From NCBI GenBank assembly GCA_902586025.1, contig CACIFV010000001.1, forward strand, positions 62,001 to 126,000: a stretch of 64,000 nucleotides of DNA, given 5' to 3'. The notes beneath the pieces are model-generated. The model saw nothing but the letters and a program-made list of their open reading frames with translations, was not told where the DNA came from and made no database searches. Positions 53,164 to 64,000 of this stretch are shown piece after piece; positions within the stretch are counted from its first letter, which is position 1; every line of letters starts with the position of its first letter. Both the position numbers and the translations under genes were made by a program. The stretch comes from an uncultured Pelagibacteraceae bacterium. GTDB lineage: Bacteria > Pseudomonadota > Alphaproteobacteria > Pelagibacterales > Pelagibacteraceae.

Positions 53164-53736
53164 ATGGAAATTTTTATTTTATCACTTTTATCATATTTAT
53201 TAGGTTCTATTCCTTTTGGTTTTTTATTAACAAAAATTTTTTTAAAAAAAGACATAAGAGAAACGGGATCGGGTAATATAGGCGCCACCAATGTTTTAAG
53301 AACTGGTAATAAATTTTTAGGTTACTCAACTTTATTACTAGACATTTTAAAAGCGGTTTTGCCAATAATTTATATTAAATTAAATTATCCAGAATTTATT
53401 TACATTTGTTCATTATCTGTTTTTTTAGGACATGTTTTTCCAATATGGTTAAAATTTAAAGGTGGTAAGGGTGTTGCAACATATGTTGGAATATTGATTA
53501 TTTTAAATTATTTTTTGGGTATTGTTTTTGGTATTGTTTGGGTAATTACATATTTAATATCTAAATACTCATCATTAGGATCAATTCTTGGATCATTAAG
53601 TGTTCCTATTTTTATATTTTTTTATAGCAATGATAACATTATGTTTTACTTCATAATGTTTATTTTAATTTTTTACACTCATAGAGAAAACGTTAAACGC
53701 TTGATAAATAAAGAAGAAACTAAGACAAAAATTTAA
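53164..53736 (+). CDS. plsY: Glycerol-3-phosphate acyltransferase PlsY
   Basis: YLLGSIPFGFLLTK, GSGNIGATNVLRTG, GHVFPIWLKFKGGKGVAT. Confidence 0.96.
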   Translation: MEIFILSLLSYLLGSIPFGFLLTKIFLKKDIRETGSGNIGATNVLRTGNKFLGYSTLLLDILKAVLPIIYIKLNYPEFIYICSLSVFLGHVFPIWLKFKGGKGVATYVGILIILNYFLGIVFGIVWVITYLISKYSSLGSILGSLSVPIFIFFYSNDNIMFYFIMFILIFYTHRENVKRLINKEETKTKI

Positions 53737-53776
53737 TAATTTGACAGTTTAACTGTTTTAAGTACGTTCTCTAAAT

Positions 53777-56344
53777 ATGAATCTAGTAATTGTTGAAAGT
53801 CCAGCAAAAGCAAAAACAATTAATAAATATTTAGGATCAGATTATACAGTTCTTGCAAGCTATGGGCATATAAGAGATTTGCCTTCGAAAAATGGTTCTG
53901 TTGATCCTGAAAATGATTTTAAAATGATTTGGGAAGTAGATAGTTTTTCAAAAAAATATTTAAAAGAAATTACAGATAGTGCTAAAGATTCAAAAAAAAT
54001 TATTCTAGCGACTGACCCTGACAGAGAAGGTGAAGCAATAGCTTGGCATGTAAAAGAGTTTCTTGAAGAAAAAAAATTATTAAAAGATAAAGAAGTTGAA
54101 AGAGTTGTTTTCAACGAAATAACAAAAAAAGCAGTTACAAATGGAATAGATAATCCAAGAAAAATAGAGCCACATTTAGTTGATGCTTATATGGCAAGAA
54201 GAGCTCTGGATTATCTAGTAGGTTTTAATATCTCCCCAATTCTATGGACAAAATTACCAGGTTCTAAATCCGCTGGTCGAGTTCAGTCTGTAGCTCTAAG
54301 ACTTTTAACCGAAAGAGAACAGGAAATAGAAGTTTTTCAACCAAAAGAATTTTGGACTTTAAATATAATTTTTAAAAATAATAAAAACGAAAAAATAAAT
54401 ACAACTATTTCTCAATTAGATGGAAACAAAGTTGAAAAGTTTTCATTTAAAAACAAACAAGATATTAATGACGCTTTATCTGAAATAAAAAATAAAAAAT
54501 ATAATATAACAGATATAAGCTCAAAAACTTATAACAGAAATCCATCAGGGCCATTTACTACATCAACATTACAACAAACAGCATCGAGTAAACTTGGTTT
54601 TGGAGCATCAAGGACAATGCAAATTGCTCAAAGACTATATCAAGGAATAGATATTGAAGGTGAAACCGTTGGATTAATTACCTATATGAGAACAGATGGA
54701 ACTAATATTTCAAAAGATGCGATAGTATCTTTCAGAGATTTTATAATGCAGAATTATGGTGATAAATATTTACCAGAACAACCTCTAAATTATAGTGGCA
54801 AAAAAGCAAAGAATGCTCAAGAAGCTCACGAAGCTATACGTCCAACAGAAATAATTAGAAAACCAGAGGATATGAAAAAATACTTAAGTACTGATCAATA
54901 TAAACTTTATAATTTAATATGGTCTAGATCTTTATCATCACAGATGCAGTCAGCAAAATTTGATAGAAAAACTATTACAATCAATTCTAATGACGATAAA
55001 AACATATTCAAAGCTAGTGGTTCAACATTAAAATTTGATGGTTTCCTTAAACTTTATAAGATCGATGAAAATGATGATGACAATGAAAATATTTTGCCAG
55101 ATGTTGAAAAAGGTGATGTAATATTTGAAGATCATATTGATGAACAGCACTATACACAACCACCACCTAGATATTCTGAAGCTAGTCTAGTTAAAAAATT
55201 AGAGGAGCTAGGAATTGGAAGACCATCAACTTATGCAAGTATTATTTCAGTAATAGCTAATAGAGGTTATGCTGACATAAATAACAAAAGATTTTTCCCA
55301 ACTGATAGGGGGAAATTACTTTCTGCGTTTTTAGAAAAATTATTTACCAAATATGTTGATTATGATTTTACTGCAAAATTAGAAGATCAATTAGATGATA
55401 TAACATCCGGTAAAGAAAATTGGATAAAAGTTTTAGAGAACTTTTGGAAAGACTTTAATTCTAATGTTTCAGGTGTAAAAGAAAAAAGAACCAGGGAAGT
55501 ATTAGACCTATTAAATGAAAGTCTTGGATCACTAATATTTGAGGTCGATAATGATGGAAATATTGATAGAAAATGCAAGTTTTGTGAATCTGGTCAATTA
55601 AGTTTAAAAAATAGTTTTAGAGGTGGTGCTTTTATCGGGTGTTCAAATTATCCAGATTGCAAATTTACAAGACCACTATCAAAATCTAAAGCAGCACAAC
55701 AATTGACACTAGCAGAACCTAAATTCATTGGAAAAAATGATAAAGGTAAAGATATTTTTCTTAAAAATGGAAGATTTGGTCCATATTTGCAATTTGAAAA
55801 AGAAATCATAGAGGAAAATGAAAAAACTAAAAAGAAAAAAAGAAAATTAAAGAAAGAAGAAAATAATTTAAAAAATGTTTCTATCCCTAAAGGAATTGAG
55901 ATTGAAAATATTGATTTAGAAAAGGCAAAATACTTATGCTCATTACCATTAAGTTTAGGTAAAAATCCTGAAAATGATAAAGATATTACTGTGAATGTTG
56001 GAAGATTCGGTCCTTACCTTAAATGCGAAAATAAATCTGCTAGACTAGAAAATGTGGACGAATTATTCACAATTGGATTAAATAGAGCTGTTACATTAAT
56101 TGCTGAAGCTAAACCAGGAAGAATTTCATCATCAATTATAAAAGATTTAGGAGAACATCCTGAAGATAAAAAGCCAGTTAGAATCATGAAAGGTCAGTAT
56201 GGTCCTTACATTAAATACAAATCATTAAATGCGACTATACCTGAAGAAAAAGATCCTGTTGAATTAACTATGGAAGAAGCATTAATTTTAATTGAGAAAA
56301 GAAAAGAATACGATAGAAATAAAAAAAAAAAGAAAAGCAAATAA
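53777..56344 (+). CDS. topA: DNA topoisomerase I
   Basis: VIVESPAKAKTINKYLGSDYTVLASYGHIRDLPSK, ATDPDREGEAIAWH, LITYMRTDGTNIS, C-terminal zinc ribbon. Confidence 0.98.
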   Translation: MNLVIVESPAKAKTINKYLGSDYTVLASYGHIRDLPSKNGSVDPENDFKMIWEVDSFSKKYLKEITDSAKDSKKIILATDPDREGEAIAWHVKEFLEEKKLLKDKEVERVVFNEITKKAVTNGIDNPRKIEPHLVDAYMARRALDYLVGFNISPILWTKLPGSKSAGRVQSVALRLLTEREQEIEVFQPKEFWTLNIIFKNNKNEKINTTISQLDGNKVEKFSFKNKQDINDALSEIKNKKYNITDISSKTYNRNPSGPFTTSTLQQTASSKLGFGASRTMQIAQRLYQGIDIEGETVGLITYMRTDGTNISKDAIVSFRDFIMQNYGDKYLPEQPLNYSGKKAKNAQEAHEAIRPTEIIRKPEDMKKYLSTDQYKLYNLIWSRSLSSQMQSAKFDRKTITINSNDDKNIFKASGSTLKFDGFLKLYKIDENDDDNENILPDVEKGDVIFEDHIDEQHYTQPPPRYSEASLVKKLEELGIGRPSTYASIISVIANRGYADINNKRFFPTDRGKLLSAFLEKLFTKYVDYDFTAKLEDQLDDITSGKENWIKVLENFWKDFNSNVSGVKEKRTREVLDLLNESLGSLIFEVDNDGNIDRKCKFCESGQLSLKNSFRGGAFIGCSNYPDCKFTRPLSKSKAAQQLTLAEPKFIGKNDKGKDIFLKNGRFGPYLQFEKEIIEENEKTKKKKRKLKKEENNLKNVSIPKGIEIENIDLEKAKYLCSLPLSLGKNPENDKDITVNVGRFGPYLKCENKSARLENVDELFTIGLNRAVTLIAEAKPGRISSSIIKDLGEHPEDKKPVRIMKGQYGPYIKYKSLNATIPEEKDPVELTMEEALILIEKRKEYDRNKKKKKSK

Positions 56345-56805
56345 TGTCGGCAGATGAAAATTTAAAGAATTTAAATATCAAATTACCAAAAGCTAATGAT
56401 CCAGTTGGATCATATGCTGCTACTAGAATATCTGGAAATTTACTATACATATCTGGTCAAATATCAATTGATGAAAATGGAAATTTAATTAAGGGAAAAC
56501 TCGGAAAAGATTATAATACTGAACAAGGTTATGAGGCAGCTAAAAGATGTGCATTAAGCATAATATCTCAAGCAAAAAAAGCATGTGGTGATGATTTATC
56601 CAAAATTAAATCATGTTTGAAACTTACTGGATATGTTAATTCTACTGATGATTTTACAGAACAACCAAAAGTCATCAATGGAGCCTCAGATCTAATAAAA
56701 AGTGTATTTGATGAAGCTGGCTCTCATTCAAGAGCCGCAGTCAGCGTCAATAGCCTTCCATTGGGTGTTGCAGTTGAAGTTGATGCAATATTTGATCTTA
56801 ATTAA
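56344..56805 (+). CDS. RidA family protein
   Basis: YISGQISIDENGNLIKGKLG, HSRAAVSVNSLPLGVAVEVDAIFD. Confidence 0.92.
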   Translation: MSADENLKNLNIKLPKANDPVGSYAATRISGNLLYISGQISIDENGNLIKGKLGKDYNTEQGYEAAKRCALSIISQAKKACGDDLSKIKSCLKLTGYVNSTDDFTEQPKVINGASDLIKSVFDEAGSHSRAAVSVNSLPLGVAVEVDAIFDLN

Positions 56806-58095
56806 TTATCTACCAATACTAAAATAATTTATTTTATTTTTTTTCATTTCAGAGGTTGAATAAAGATTTCTCATATCAAAGACTTTAAAATTTCTTTTTT
56901 TGTTAATTTTTTTAAAGTTGAGTTGTTTAAATTCATTCCATTCCGTATGAATAATTATTAAATCTGCATTTTGACAAGCATCTTTTATATTTTCATAAAA
57001 AATAATGTTTTTTGATTTAAATTGTTTCTTCTGACCAGTTGGCTCATAATAACTTATAAATGCACCCTTTTTTACTAAAGAAGGAATCATTTTTAAAGAT
57101 GGCGACTCTCTCATATCATCTGTACCTGATTTAAAAGTAACGCCCAAAAATGAAATATTTTTATTTTTTATTTTATTTTTCATTATTAATTTAATTCTAT
57201 CTAACAATATTTTATTTCTTTTTTCGTTTGAATCTATTACTGACTTAACAACAGATAAGTTGGTTTTAAAAATTTGCCCCGTTGAGACTAGTGCTCTTGT
57301 ATCTTTTGGAAAACATGATCCTCCATATGCTGGTCCGGCTCTTAAAAATCTACTTCCAATTCTGTCATCCAAACCCATGCCAGTTGCAACATCCTGTACA
57401 TCGATCAAAGATTTCTCACATAGATTTGCTATTTCGTTAATAAATGTGATTTTAGTGGCTAGAAAGGCATTTGAAGCATATTTGATTAATTCAGCAGATC
57501 TTCTAGAAGTATTGATATATCTGCTGCCTTTTTTTATTAAAGGAAGATAAAGATTTTTCATTATCTTATTTGCTTTTTTACTATTAGTCCCAATCACAAC
57601 TCTATCTGGATATTGGAAGTCTCTTATGGCCTCTCCTTCTCTTAAAAACTCTGGATTAGAAACAACATCAAATTTATTTTGGTTTTTTTTTGAATTTAAA
57701 ATTTTTTCTATTTTATCGCCAGTAGTGACTGGAACTGTAGATTTGGTTACTATAATTTTATATTTGTTAAGATTAGATTTGATACTTTTTACAACATTAT
57801 AAACATATTTGAGATCAGCTTTGTTATTTTTTGTTGGTGTACCTACACATATAAAAATAATTTCTGATTTTTTTATTGAACTGGAAATATCTGATGAAAA
57901 TAAAAGTCTTTTTTTTTTTAAATTTCTTGTGACTAATTCATGTAGACCAGGCTCATAAATTGGAATTATACCTTTATTTAACTTATCTATAATTTGTTTA
58001 TTAATATCAACACAGGTAACCGTATTACCCAAATCAGAAAAACAAGCTCCACTAACTAAACCAACATATCCAGAACCTATCATGCAAATTTTCAT
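56806..58095 (-). CDS. ugd: UDP-glucose 6-dehydrogenase
   Basis: ICMIGSGYVGLVSGACFSDLGNTVTCVD, NPEFLREGEAIRDFQYPDRVVIG, GPAYGGSCFPKDTRAL. Confidence 0.96.
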   Translation of the reverse strand: MKICMIGSGYVGLVSGACFSDLGNTVTCVDINKQIIDKLNKGIIPIYEPGLHELVTRNLKKKRLLFSSDISSSIKKSEIIFICVGTPTKNNKADLKYVYNVVKSIKSNLNKYKIIVTKSTVPVTTGDKIEKILNSKKNQNKFDVVSNPEFLREGEAIRDFQYPDRVVIGTNSKKANKIMKNLYLPLIKKGSRYINTSRRSAELIKYASNAFLATKITFINEIANLCEKSLIDVQDVATGMGLDDRIGSRFLRAGPAYGGSCFPKDTRALVSTGQIFKTNLSVVKSVIDSNEKRNKILLDRIKLIMKNKIKNKNISFLGVTFKSGTDDMRESPSLKMIPSLVKKGAFISYYEPTGQKKQFKSKNIIFYENIKDACQNADLIIIHTEWNEFKQLNFKKINKKRNFKVFDMRNLYSTSEMKKNKINYFSIGR

Positions 58096-58907
58096 AACTT
58101 AGAAATTTCTATTCCAGATTTAATATAACCTTTCAATGAACCACAGTCTAAATAATTACCTCTAAATTTATGTCCAATAAATAAGTATTGATCTAATATC
58201 ATTCGTCTTATTGCATCCGTAATATGTATTTCACCACCTTTACCTTTTTTTTGGTTTTTTAGATAATTAAAAATTTTCTTTGATAATATGTATCTACCTA
58301 TTACTGCGTTATTTGAAGGAGCATCTTTAGTATTAGGTTTTTCAATTACATTTGCAATTTTAAAATTTAATTTGTCAATATTTTTTTTAATTGAATAAAT
58401 ACCCCAACGATCTACATTATTTCTTTTAACTTTCATGCTTGCCATTACTGATCCTTTAAGTTTTTTATGAATTTTTATCATATCTTTTGAACAATTTTTT
58501 TTTATGATTAAATCATCAGGTAACAACATTAAAAAATAATTATTTTTTATAAATTTCTTAGTTTTGAGTACTGCATCACCAGTTCCCATAGGTTTATTTT
58601 GATAAACAAATTTAATTTTTTTTCTAAAAAAAAGGATTTTTTTATACTCTTTAATTATTCTGGGATCTTTCTTTTTTTTAATAATTGATTTGTAAAAATT
58701 ATCATTATTGAAATATTTCTTTATCATCTCTTTTTTTTTTGAAATAATAAAAATTATTTCACTTACACCAGCTTCGATACATTCATCTAAAATATACTCA
58801 ATTCCAGGTTTTCCATTTATTGGAAGCAGTTCTTTGGGAAAAACACTTGTCAAAGGTAGCAAACGTGTACCCAAACCAGCAAGAGGAATAATAGCTTGTT
58901 TAATCAT
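58092..58907 (-). CDS. galU: UTP--glucose-1-phosphate uridylyltransferase
   Basis: AIIPLAGLGTRLLPLTSVFPKELLPINGKPGIEYILDECIEAG. Confidence 0.95.
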   Translation of the reverse strand: MIKQAIIPLAGLGTRLLPLTSVFPKELLPINGKPGIEYILDECIEAGVSEIIFIISKKKEMIKKYFNNDNFYKSIIKKKKDPRIIKEYKKILFFRKKIKFVYQNKPMGTGDAVLKTKKFIKNNYFLMLLPDDLIIKKNCSKDMIKIHKKLKGSVMASMKVKRNNVDRWGIYSIKKNIDKLNFKIANVIEKPNTKDAPSNNAVIGRYILSKKIFNYLKNQKKGKGGEIHITDAIRRMILDQYLFIGHKFRGNYLDCGSLKGYIKSGIEISKL

Positions 58908-58941
58908 TAAGATGTTTTACTTATAATCATATTTATTAAAA

Positions 58942-59745
58942 ATGAAAATTTTAAAAAATATTTTTGAACTAAATAAGGCAGTAAAAAATTACAAAAATGT
59001 TGGATTTGTACCTACAATGGGGGGAATTCATAAAGGCCACGTATCTTTAATAAAAATTTCACAAAAAAATAACATAGAAACGATAGTAAGTATTTTTGTC
59101 AATCCAACACAATTTAATCAAAAAAAAGATTTTAAAAATTATCCTAGGAACATAAGAAAAGATATTTCAATTTTAAAAAAACTAAAAGTTAATTATTTGT
59201 TTTTACCCGAGGTCAATGAAATATATAAAAATAGAATGAAGAATTTTAAACTTAATAAATCTGATAAAATTTTATGTGCTAAATACAGAAAAGGTCATTT
59301 TGAGGGTGTATTAAACGTGATGAATAGATTGTTATCTATTGTTAAATCTAAGCATGTTTATATGGGTGAAAAAGATTTTCAACAATACATGTTAATTAAA
59401 AGAATATTGGGTAAAAAATATAAAATAAATATTGTTGGTTGTCCTACCATTCGAGAAAATAATAAAATTGCTTTATCTACAAGAAATAAATTGTTAAATA
59501 AATCATCCATAAAAAAAGCATCAAAAATAGCCATCAAATTGGATAAGATTAAAAGACTGTCACAAACTAATAAATTTATGGATTTGTCAAAATCCAAATA
59601 TGAACTTGAAAATAAATTCAAAATTAAAATTGATTATCTTGAATTTAGAGATGAGAAAAAAATGAAATTAGATAATTTTAAATATAAATATAGACTATTT
59701 ATTGCCTATCATATTAATGGAGTTAGATTGATTGATAATTTTTGA
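58942..59745 (+). CDS. panC: Pantoate--beta-alanine ligase
   Basis: GFVPTMGGIHKGHVSLI, SIFVNPTQFN, MGEKDFQQYMLIKR, ALSTRNKLL. Confidence 0.94.
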   Translation: MKILKNIFELNKAVKNYKNVGFVPTMGGIHKGHVSLIKISQKNNIETIVSIFVNPTQFNQKKDFKNYPRNIRKDISILKKLKVNYLFLPEVNEIYKNRMKNFKLNKSDKILCAKYRKGHFEGVLNVMNRLLSIVKSKHVYMGEKDFQQYMLIKRILGKKYKINIVGCPTIRENNKIALSTRNKLLNKSSIKKASKIAIKLDKIKRLSQTNKFMDLSKSKYELENKFKIKIDYLEFRDEKKMKLDNFKYKYRLFIAYHINGVRLIDNF

Positions 59746-61119
59746 TTATAAAAAATAAGCTCCTACACCTAAGAAAGATACAAATCCAATTACATCTGTT
59801 ATTGTTGTAACAAATACACTAGAAGAAATCGCAGGATCAATTTTCATTTTATTTAATGTTACAGGCACTAAAATACCAAAAAGACCAGCAACTATCATAG
59901 TTAAAACCATTGAAATTGAAATTATTAGTGAGAGCTGAACATCATTAAACCATAGTTGAACTATCAAAGAACTTATAATTGCAAAAATAACTCCATTTAA
60001 AACTCCAATATTAAACTCTTTAATAATATTATTCGTAAAATTATTTTTTGTTAAATCCTGTGTTGCTAAAGATCTTACTGTAACAGCTAATGTTTGCATG
60101 CCAGCGTTACCACCCATTGATGCTACGATTGGCATTAAAAAAGCTAATACTACCATTTGCTCTATAGTTGCACCAAATAAACTAATGCAATAAGTTGCTA
60201 GAAAAGCAGTAAACAAATTTAATAACAACCAATTAAATCTTCTCTTGGTTTTTGTTATAACTCCATCAGTTATTTCTTCATCACCTACACCAGCTAATCT
60301 TAGTGCATCCTCTTCAGCTTCCTCTTTTAATACTGTTAGAACATCATCATAAGCTATCATTCCAACTAATTTTTCAGACTTATCCACCACAGCTGCTGAA
60401 CTCAAATTATAATTTTCAAATAAATTACCGACTTCCTCTCTGTCCATATCAACTGGTATTAAAGTTTGAGATTCGGCCATTATAGACATCATTTTTGTGT
60501 CTCTTGGCGTTCTTAATACTCTTGAAGAAGGAACTGTACCAATGGGTTTGAATTCTTGATCAACTATAAATATTTCTAAAAATTCTTCAGGAAGTTCTTT
60601 ATTTTCTCTTAAATAATCTATCGTTTGTCCTACAGACCAATTACTTGGTATAGCTGTAAATTCACGCTGCATTAATCTAGCAGCAGAATCTTCTGGATAA
60701 CTTAAGCTTTCAAGTAATGCAAATCGGTCTTTTGGAGGTAATGAGCTAAGGATTGTATTTTTATCTTTTTCATCAACATTTTCTAAAATCTTAATTGCAT
60801 CATCTGACTCTAAATTTTTTAGTATGTTAACTATTGAATCAGATGATAAATAAGCAATCATCTCAGACTGAATCGACTCATTTAATTCAACAAAAACTTC
60901 AGGATCAACTTTGAAACTATTTAATTTTATTAAATTTTCTCTATCATTTTGACTTAAATGTTCAATTATGTCGGCAGCATCTGCTGGATGCATAGCATTG
61001 AACGAATTTGTAATAAATCCGGCATCATTTGATGCAATTTTATCTGTGACAACTTTGATGAATTCTTTGTTAAATTCAAAGTTAACTTTTTTATCTTTTA
61101 TTTTTTTCACTATAGTCAT
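59746..61119 (-). CDS. mgtE: Magnesium transporter MgtE
   Basis: MHPADAADIIEHL, tandem CBS domains, AFLMPIVASMGGNAGMQTLAVTVRSLAT. Confidence 0.97.
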   Translation of the reverse strand: MTIVKKIKDKKVNFEFNKEFIKVVTDKIASNDAGFITNSFNAMHPADAADIIEHLSQNDRENLIKLNSFKVDPEVFVELNESIQSEMIAYLSSDSIVNILKNLESDDAIKILENVDEKDKNTILSSLPPKDRFALLESLSYPEDSAARLMQREFTAIPSNWSVGQTIDYLRENKELPEEFLEIFIVDQEFKPIGTVPSSRVLRTPRDTKMMSIMAESQTLIPVDMDREEVGNLFENYNLSSAAVVDKSEKLVGMIAYDDVLTVLKEEAEEDALRLAGVGDEEITDGVITKTKRRFNWLLLNLFTAFLATYCISLFGATIEQMVVLAFLMPIVASMGGNAGMQTLAVTVRSLATQDLTKNNFTNNIIKEFNIGVLNGVIFAIISSLIVQLWFNDVQLSLIISISMVLTMIVAGLFGILVPVTLNKMKIDPAISSSVFVTTITDVIGFVSFLGVGAYFL

Positions 61120-61180
61120 AAGATTTACTTATAATTTAGTTGGCACTATTAATACAAAATAAGAATAATACAAATTTATA

Positions 61181-61804
61181 ATGACAATAGAGATCAAAAA
61201 GTCAGTAAAACCAATAAAATATAAATCCGCGATAGATATACTTGAAGATAGATTGGAGCAAATTAAAGTAAATAAAAATAAAGAACTTATTTGGATACTT
61301 GAACATGAAGAGATTTATACTGGTGGAACAAGTTTTAGTGATAATGAAATTTTAGATAAATCGATAAACTTTATTAGAACGAATAGAGGTGGAAAAATAA
61401 CATATCATGGTCCTGGTCAATTAGTTTTTTATTTTGTGATTGACTTAAACAAAAGAGGTAAAAATATAAAAAAAATTATAAATGCAATCGAAAAGACAAT
61501 TATAGATACTTTAAAAAATTACAATATAAAGTGTTTTGCTGATAGAAAAAATATTGGAATTTGGTATGAACACAAATCTGGTAAAATATATAAAATTGCA
61601 GCAATAGGCATTAAAGTAAAAAAATGGATTGCTTATCACGGTTTTGCATTAAATATCTCTAATGATCTTAATGTATATAAAAAGATAGTTCCTTGTGGAA
61701 TTAGAGATAGAGGGGTCTCAAATTTAAATAAGATTAAAAAACAAAATTATAAAAATATTGAGAATGAATTGATAAAAAATTTTTTATCAAATATTAAAAA
61801 TTAA
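61181..61804 (+). CDS. lipB: Octanoyltransferase LipB
   Basis: [56 protein letters not shown]. Confidence 0.95.
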   Translation: MTIEIKKSVKPIKYKSAIDILEDRLEQIKVNKNKELIWILEHEEIYTGGTSFSDNEILDKSINFIRTNRGGKITYHGPGQLVFYFVIDLNKRGKNIKKIINAIEKTIIDTLKNYNIKCFADRKNIGIWYEHKSGKIYKIAAIGIKVKKWIAYHGFALNISNDLNVYKKIVPCGIRDRGVSNLNKIKKQNYKNIENELIKNFLSNIKN

Positions 61805-62723
61805 GTCTTTTAATTTTTAACAAATTTCTAAAATAATCTGGAGGAATGGCTCTAAAAGTGTATTTTTTCTCATTTATTTTAAATTTTATTTCATAAGAAT
61901 GTAACATTAAATTTTTATTATTTATTTTTGAATTATTTGTAGAATTATATTTTTTATCACCAATAATAGAGTTTCCTAAATTAAATAATTGTTTTCTTAG
62001 TTGGTGTTTTCTTCCTGTAATTGGATTTAACTGAATGAAGGTTGCATTATTATTTTTATCTAAGATTTCATATTTTGTTTCAGCTTTTTCAACAATTTTT
62101 TTTTTATTTTCAAATCTTATCAAATCATCATTTAACATACCTTTATCAGTTAAAATTAACTCACCATTACATATTGCTAAATAAGTTTTATAGACTTTTC
62201 TTAATCTAAAAAGTGAAGTAAGTAGTTGTGCTGTTTCCCTATTTTTTGCAATTATAAAAACACCAGAAGTATCCTTATCTAATCTGTGAACAGAATAAGG
62301 TTTCTCATCTCTAAATAAATTACTTTTTGCAAATATATCAATTATATTTTTTTTAGATTTTGTGCCACCCTGCACTGAAATTCCAGATTGTTTATTTAAA
62401 ACAACAAAATTATTATTATTTTCAATAATTAAATCTTCATTTTCTTTTATAATTTCATTACTTGGATTATATTTTTTTTTGAGTTGCTCAATTTTTTCCT
62501 CAAAATTTAAATTATAAATATTAAGTTTGTCACCAGTTTTAACTTTTTGGGAGCTTTTTACTTTTTTTTGATTTAATTTTAATTTTCCATTTCTTAGGCT
62601 TTTTTCAATAAGTCCTTGTGGAATTTTTCCTAAATGATTTCGAATAAATCTATCAATACGCATATCGTTAAAAGATTTATCTACGTTAATTGATTTTTTC
62701 ATTTTTATTTTAATTTTTTGCAA
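61794..62723 (-). CDS. Pseudouridine synthase, RluC/RluD family
   Basis: S4 domain N-terminus; [31 protein letters not shown]. Confidence 0.93.
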   Translation of the reverse strand: MQKIKIKMKKSINVDKSFNDMRIDRFIRNHLGKIPQGLIEKSLRNGKLKLNQKKVKSSQKVKTGDKLNIYNLNFEEKIEQLKKKYNPSNEIIKENEDLIIENNNNFVVLNKQSGISVQGGTKSKKNIIDIFAKSNLFRDEKPYSVHRLDKDTSGVFIIAKNRETAQLLTSLFRLRKVYKTYLAICNGELILTDKGMLNDDLIRFENKKKIVEKAETKYEILDKNNNATFIQLNPITGRKHQLRKQLFNLGNSIIGDKKYNSTNNSKINNKNLMLHSYEIKFKINEKKYTFRAIPPDYFRNLLKIKRLNF

Positions 62724-63622
62724 CTATTGTTTTCTTCATCTAGCTTAAGGTCTTTGCATTTTTTACCTATAGCTATGGCGTCATAATATACAACTGTATC
62801 TGCTCTTTTTGGAGGATTGCCTTTATGCATTATATTAAACCTATTAATATTGCTTTTGTATATTCCAAACTTCATATACGACTGTTTGCTTATATTATTA
62901 TTAGTCAATCCATTGTAATTAACTATAAGTTTGTTATTAGCCCAAATCTTAATAAAACTCTTATTTGGCCAATCAACAAATTCTATATTTATAACAAAAT
63001 CATTCCATTTACCTTTTACATTATTTGCTTCTAAAATTTTATAAGTGTCAAAACCTCCAAAACTATGATTTACAAAATCTGTCCATTGTAAATCTCCATT
63101 TGGAGCAATTCTAAACATAAAATTTACTGGACCTGCTTTTGAATGTATTTGCCATATAGTATTACTTATAGGGATAGTAAATTCACTATTGTCAGGGATA
63201 TAAATACTAAATTTAAACCATGTATTTTTAGACTTTAATCCTAACATGCTGACTTCAGATCTTTCTCTAAAGGTATTACACTCATCTGATTTTCTTTGTT
63301 GTCCACAATCACCATCACCATTTTTAAATTTCCAAGCAATTTTGCCAGATCTAACAATTTTATTTTGAATTAATAATCCATCTTTAGGAAAATTATATAA
63401 AGGTGACAAGTGCATTCTGCATTTAGTTTTTTTTCCATGGCTCCATTGGCAGTCAATATTTGATAAGTCTATTAAATCTTTTTCATTATCTAAATTAAAC
63501 CAAGGCATATTATCGTTATTTAAGGTATAAAATTTTAACCCATCAATTTTTAGTGGATTTGCTTTTAAATTATTAGTTATAAAAAAAAATATTATAATTA
63601 TTTGAAAAATTATATTTTTCAT
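62705..63622 (-). CDS. Secreted polysaccharide lyase-like protein
   Basis: Signal peptide; beta-jelly-roll-like FRERSEVSML, TWFKFSIYIPDNSEF, IWQIHSKAGPVNFMFRI, KIWANNKLIVNYNG pattern. Confidence 0.65.
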   Translation of the reverse strand: MKNIIFQIIIIFFFITNNLKANPLKIDGLKFYTLNNDNMPWFNLDNEKDLIDLSNIDCQWSHGKKTKCRMHLSPLYNFPKDGLLIQNKIVRSGKIAWKFKNGDGDCGQQRKSDECNTFRERSEVSMLGLKSKNTWFKFSIYIPDNSEFTIPISNTIWQIHSKAGPVNFMFRIAPNGDLQWTDFVNHSFGGFDTYKILEANNVKGKWNDFVINIEFVDWPNKSFIKIWANNKLIVNYNGLTNNNISKQSYMKFGIYKSNINRFNIMHKGNPPKRADTVVYYDAIAIGKKCKDLKLDEENNSCKKLK

Positions 63623-63687
63623 TTAGTTAATATAAAATACTAGATGATTGTTTTACAACATCAATTAAATTAAATATGAATTAAAGA

Positions 63688-64000
63688 CTAAGCTGTAGCT
63701 TGCTTTTTGTCTTCTGCTTTTGACGTATCTTTAGTTGGGTTCTTTTTCTTTTTATCAACTCTTTTTGCTTCAATATCTCTGTCTACAAACTCTATTACTG
63801 CCATTGGTGCATTATCACCATATCTAAATCCTGCCTTAATAATTCTTGTATATCCACCTTTTCTATTTTCATATCTCTTAGAAAGGGTTTTTTTTACTTT
63901 ATTTGTAGACTTAATGTCTTGCAGTTTTGAGATTAATGTTTTTGTATTAGATAATGTATCTTTTTTGCCTAGTGTAATGATTTTATCTGCTTGAGGCTTT
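63688..64000 (-). CDS. rplQ: 50S ribosomal protein L17 (partial, N-terminus beyond window)
   Basis: Hand translation ...[63 protein letters not shown]. Confidence 0.93.
   Translation of the reverse strand, partial: KPQADKIITLGKKDTLSNTKTLISKLQDIKSTNKVKKTLSKRYENRKGGYTRIIKAGFRYGDNAPMAVIEFVDRDIEAKRVDKKKKNPTKDTSKAEDKKQATA

Noticed and set aside
1-64000. CRISPR arrays, prophage, insertion sequences, toxin-antitoxin or biosynthetic clusters
   Set aside because: No regularly spaced repeats, transposase, phage structural genes or such gene sets seen on reading the window.

Overview
This is a 64 kb stretch of an AT-rich, tightly packed alphaproteobacterial chromosome. Gene content and order look like SAR11 / Candidatus Pelagibacter: soxBDAG, metY, proton-pumping PPase, a rib cluster, gatCAB and very short intergenic gaps. 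Lineage is inferred from gene content, not searched. Almost everything is housekeeping: three tRNAs (Pro-TGG, Glu-TTC, Ser-GCT), ribosomal proteins S9, L13, L33, L32 and partial L17, riboflavin, pyrimidine, heme and amino-acid biosynthesis, gatCAB, topA, sarcosine oxidase and others. The main anomaly is about 3.77-6.08 kb. It holds a lone, catalytically intact tyrosine recombinase with a loxP-like 14-7-14 bp inverted repeat directly upstream of its start. Next come a 59-aa membrane ORF missed by the supplied track, a roughly 170-nt block at about 52% GC that folds by hand into several hairpins with three GNRA tetraloops (candidate structured ncRNA, family not recognised), an ogt-like gene, and about 530 bp of apparently empty AT-rich DNA. 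Secondary observations: a probable SAM-responsive leader before metY, a concentric palindrome in the soxB/tRNA-Ser divergent region, a RibBA whose RibA half lacks the zinc cysteines, a shortened RelA/SpoT protein, and divergent genes whose start codons share CATG. No CRISPR array, prophage, IS element or defence cluster was seen. No searches were run; family calls come from reading the translated proteins.
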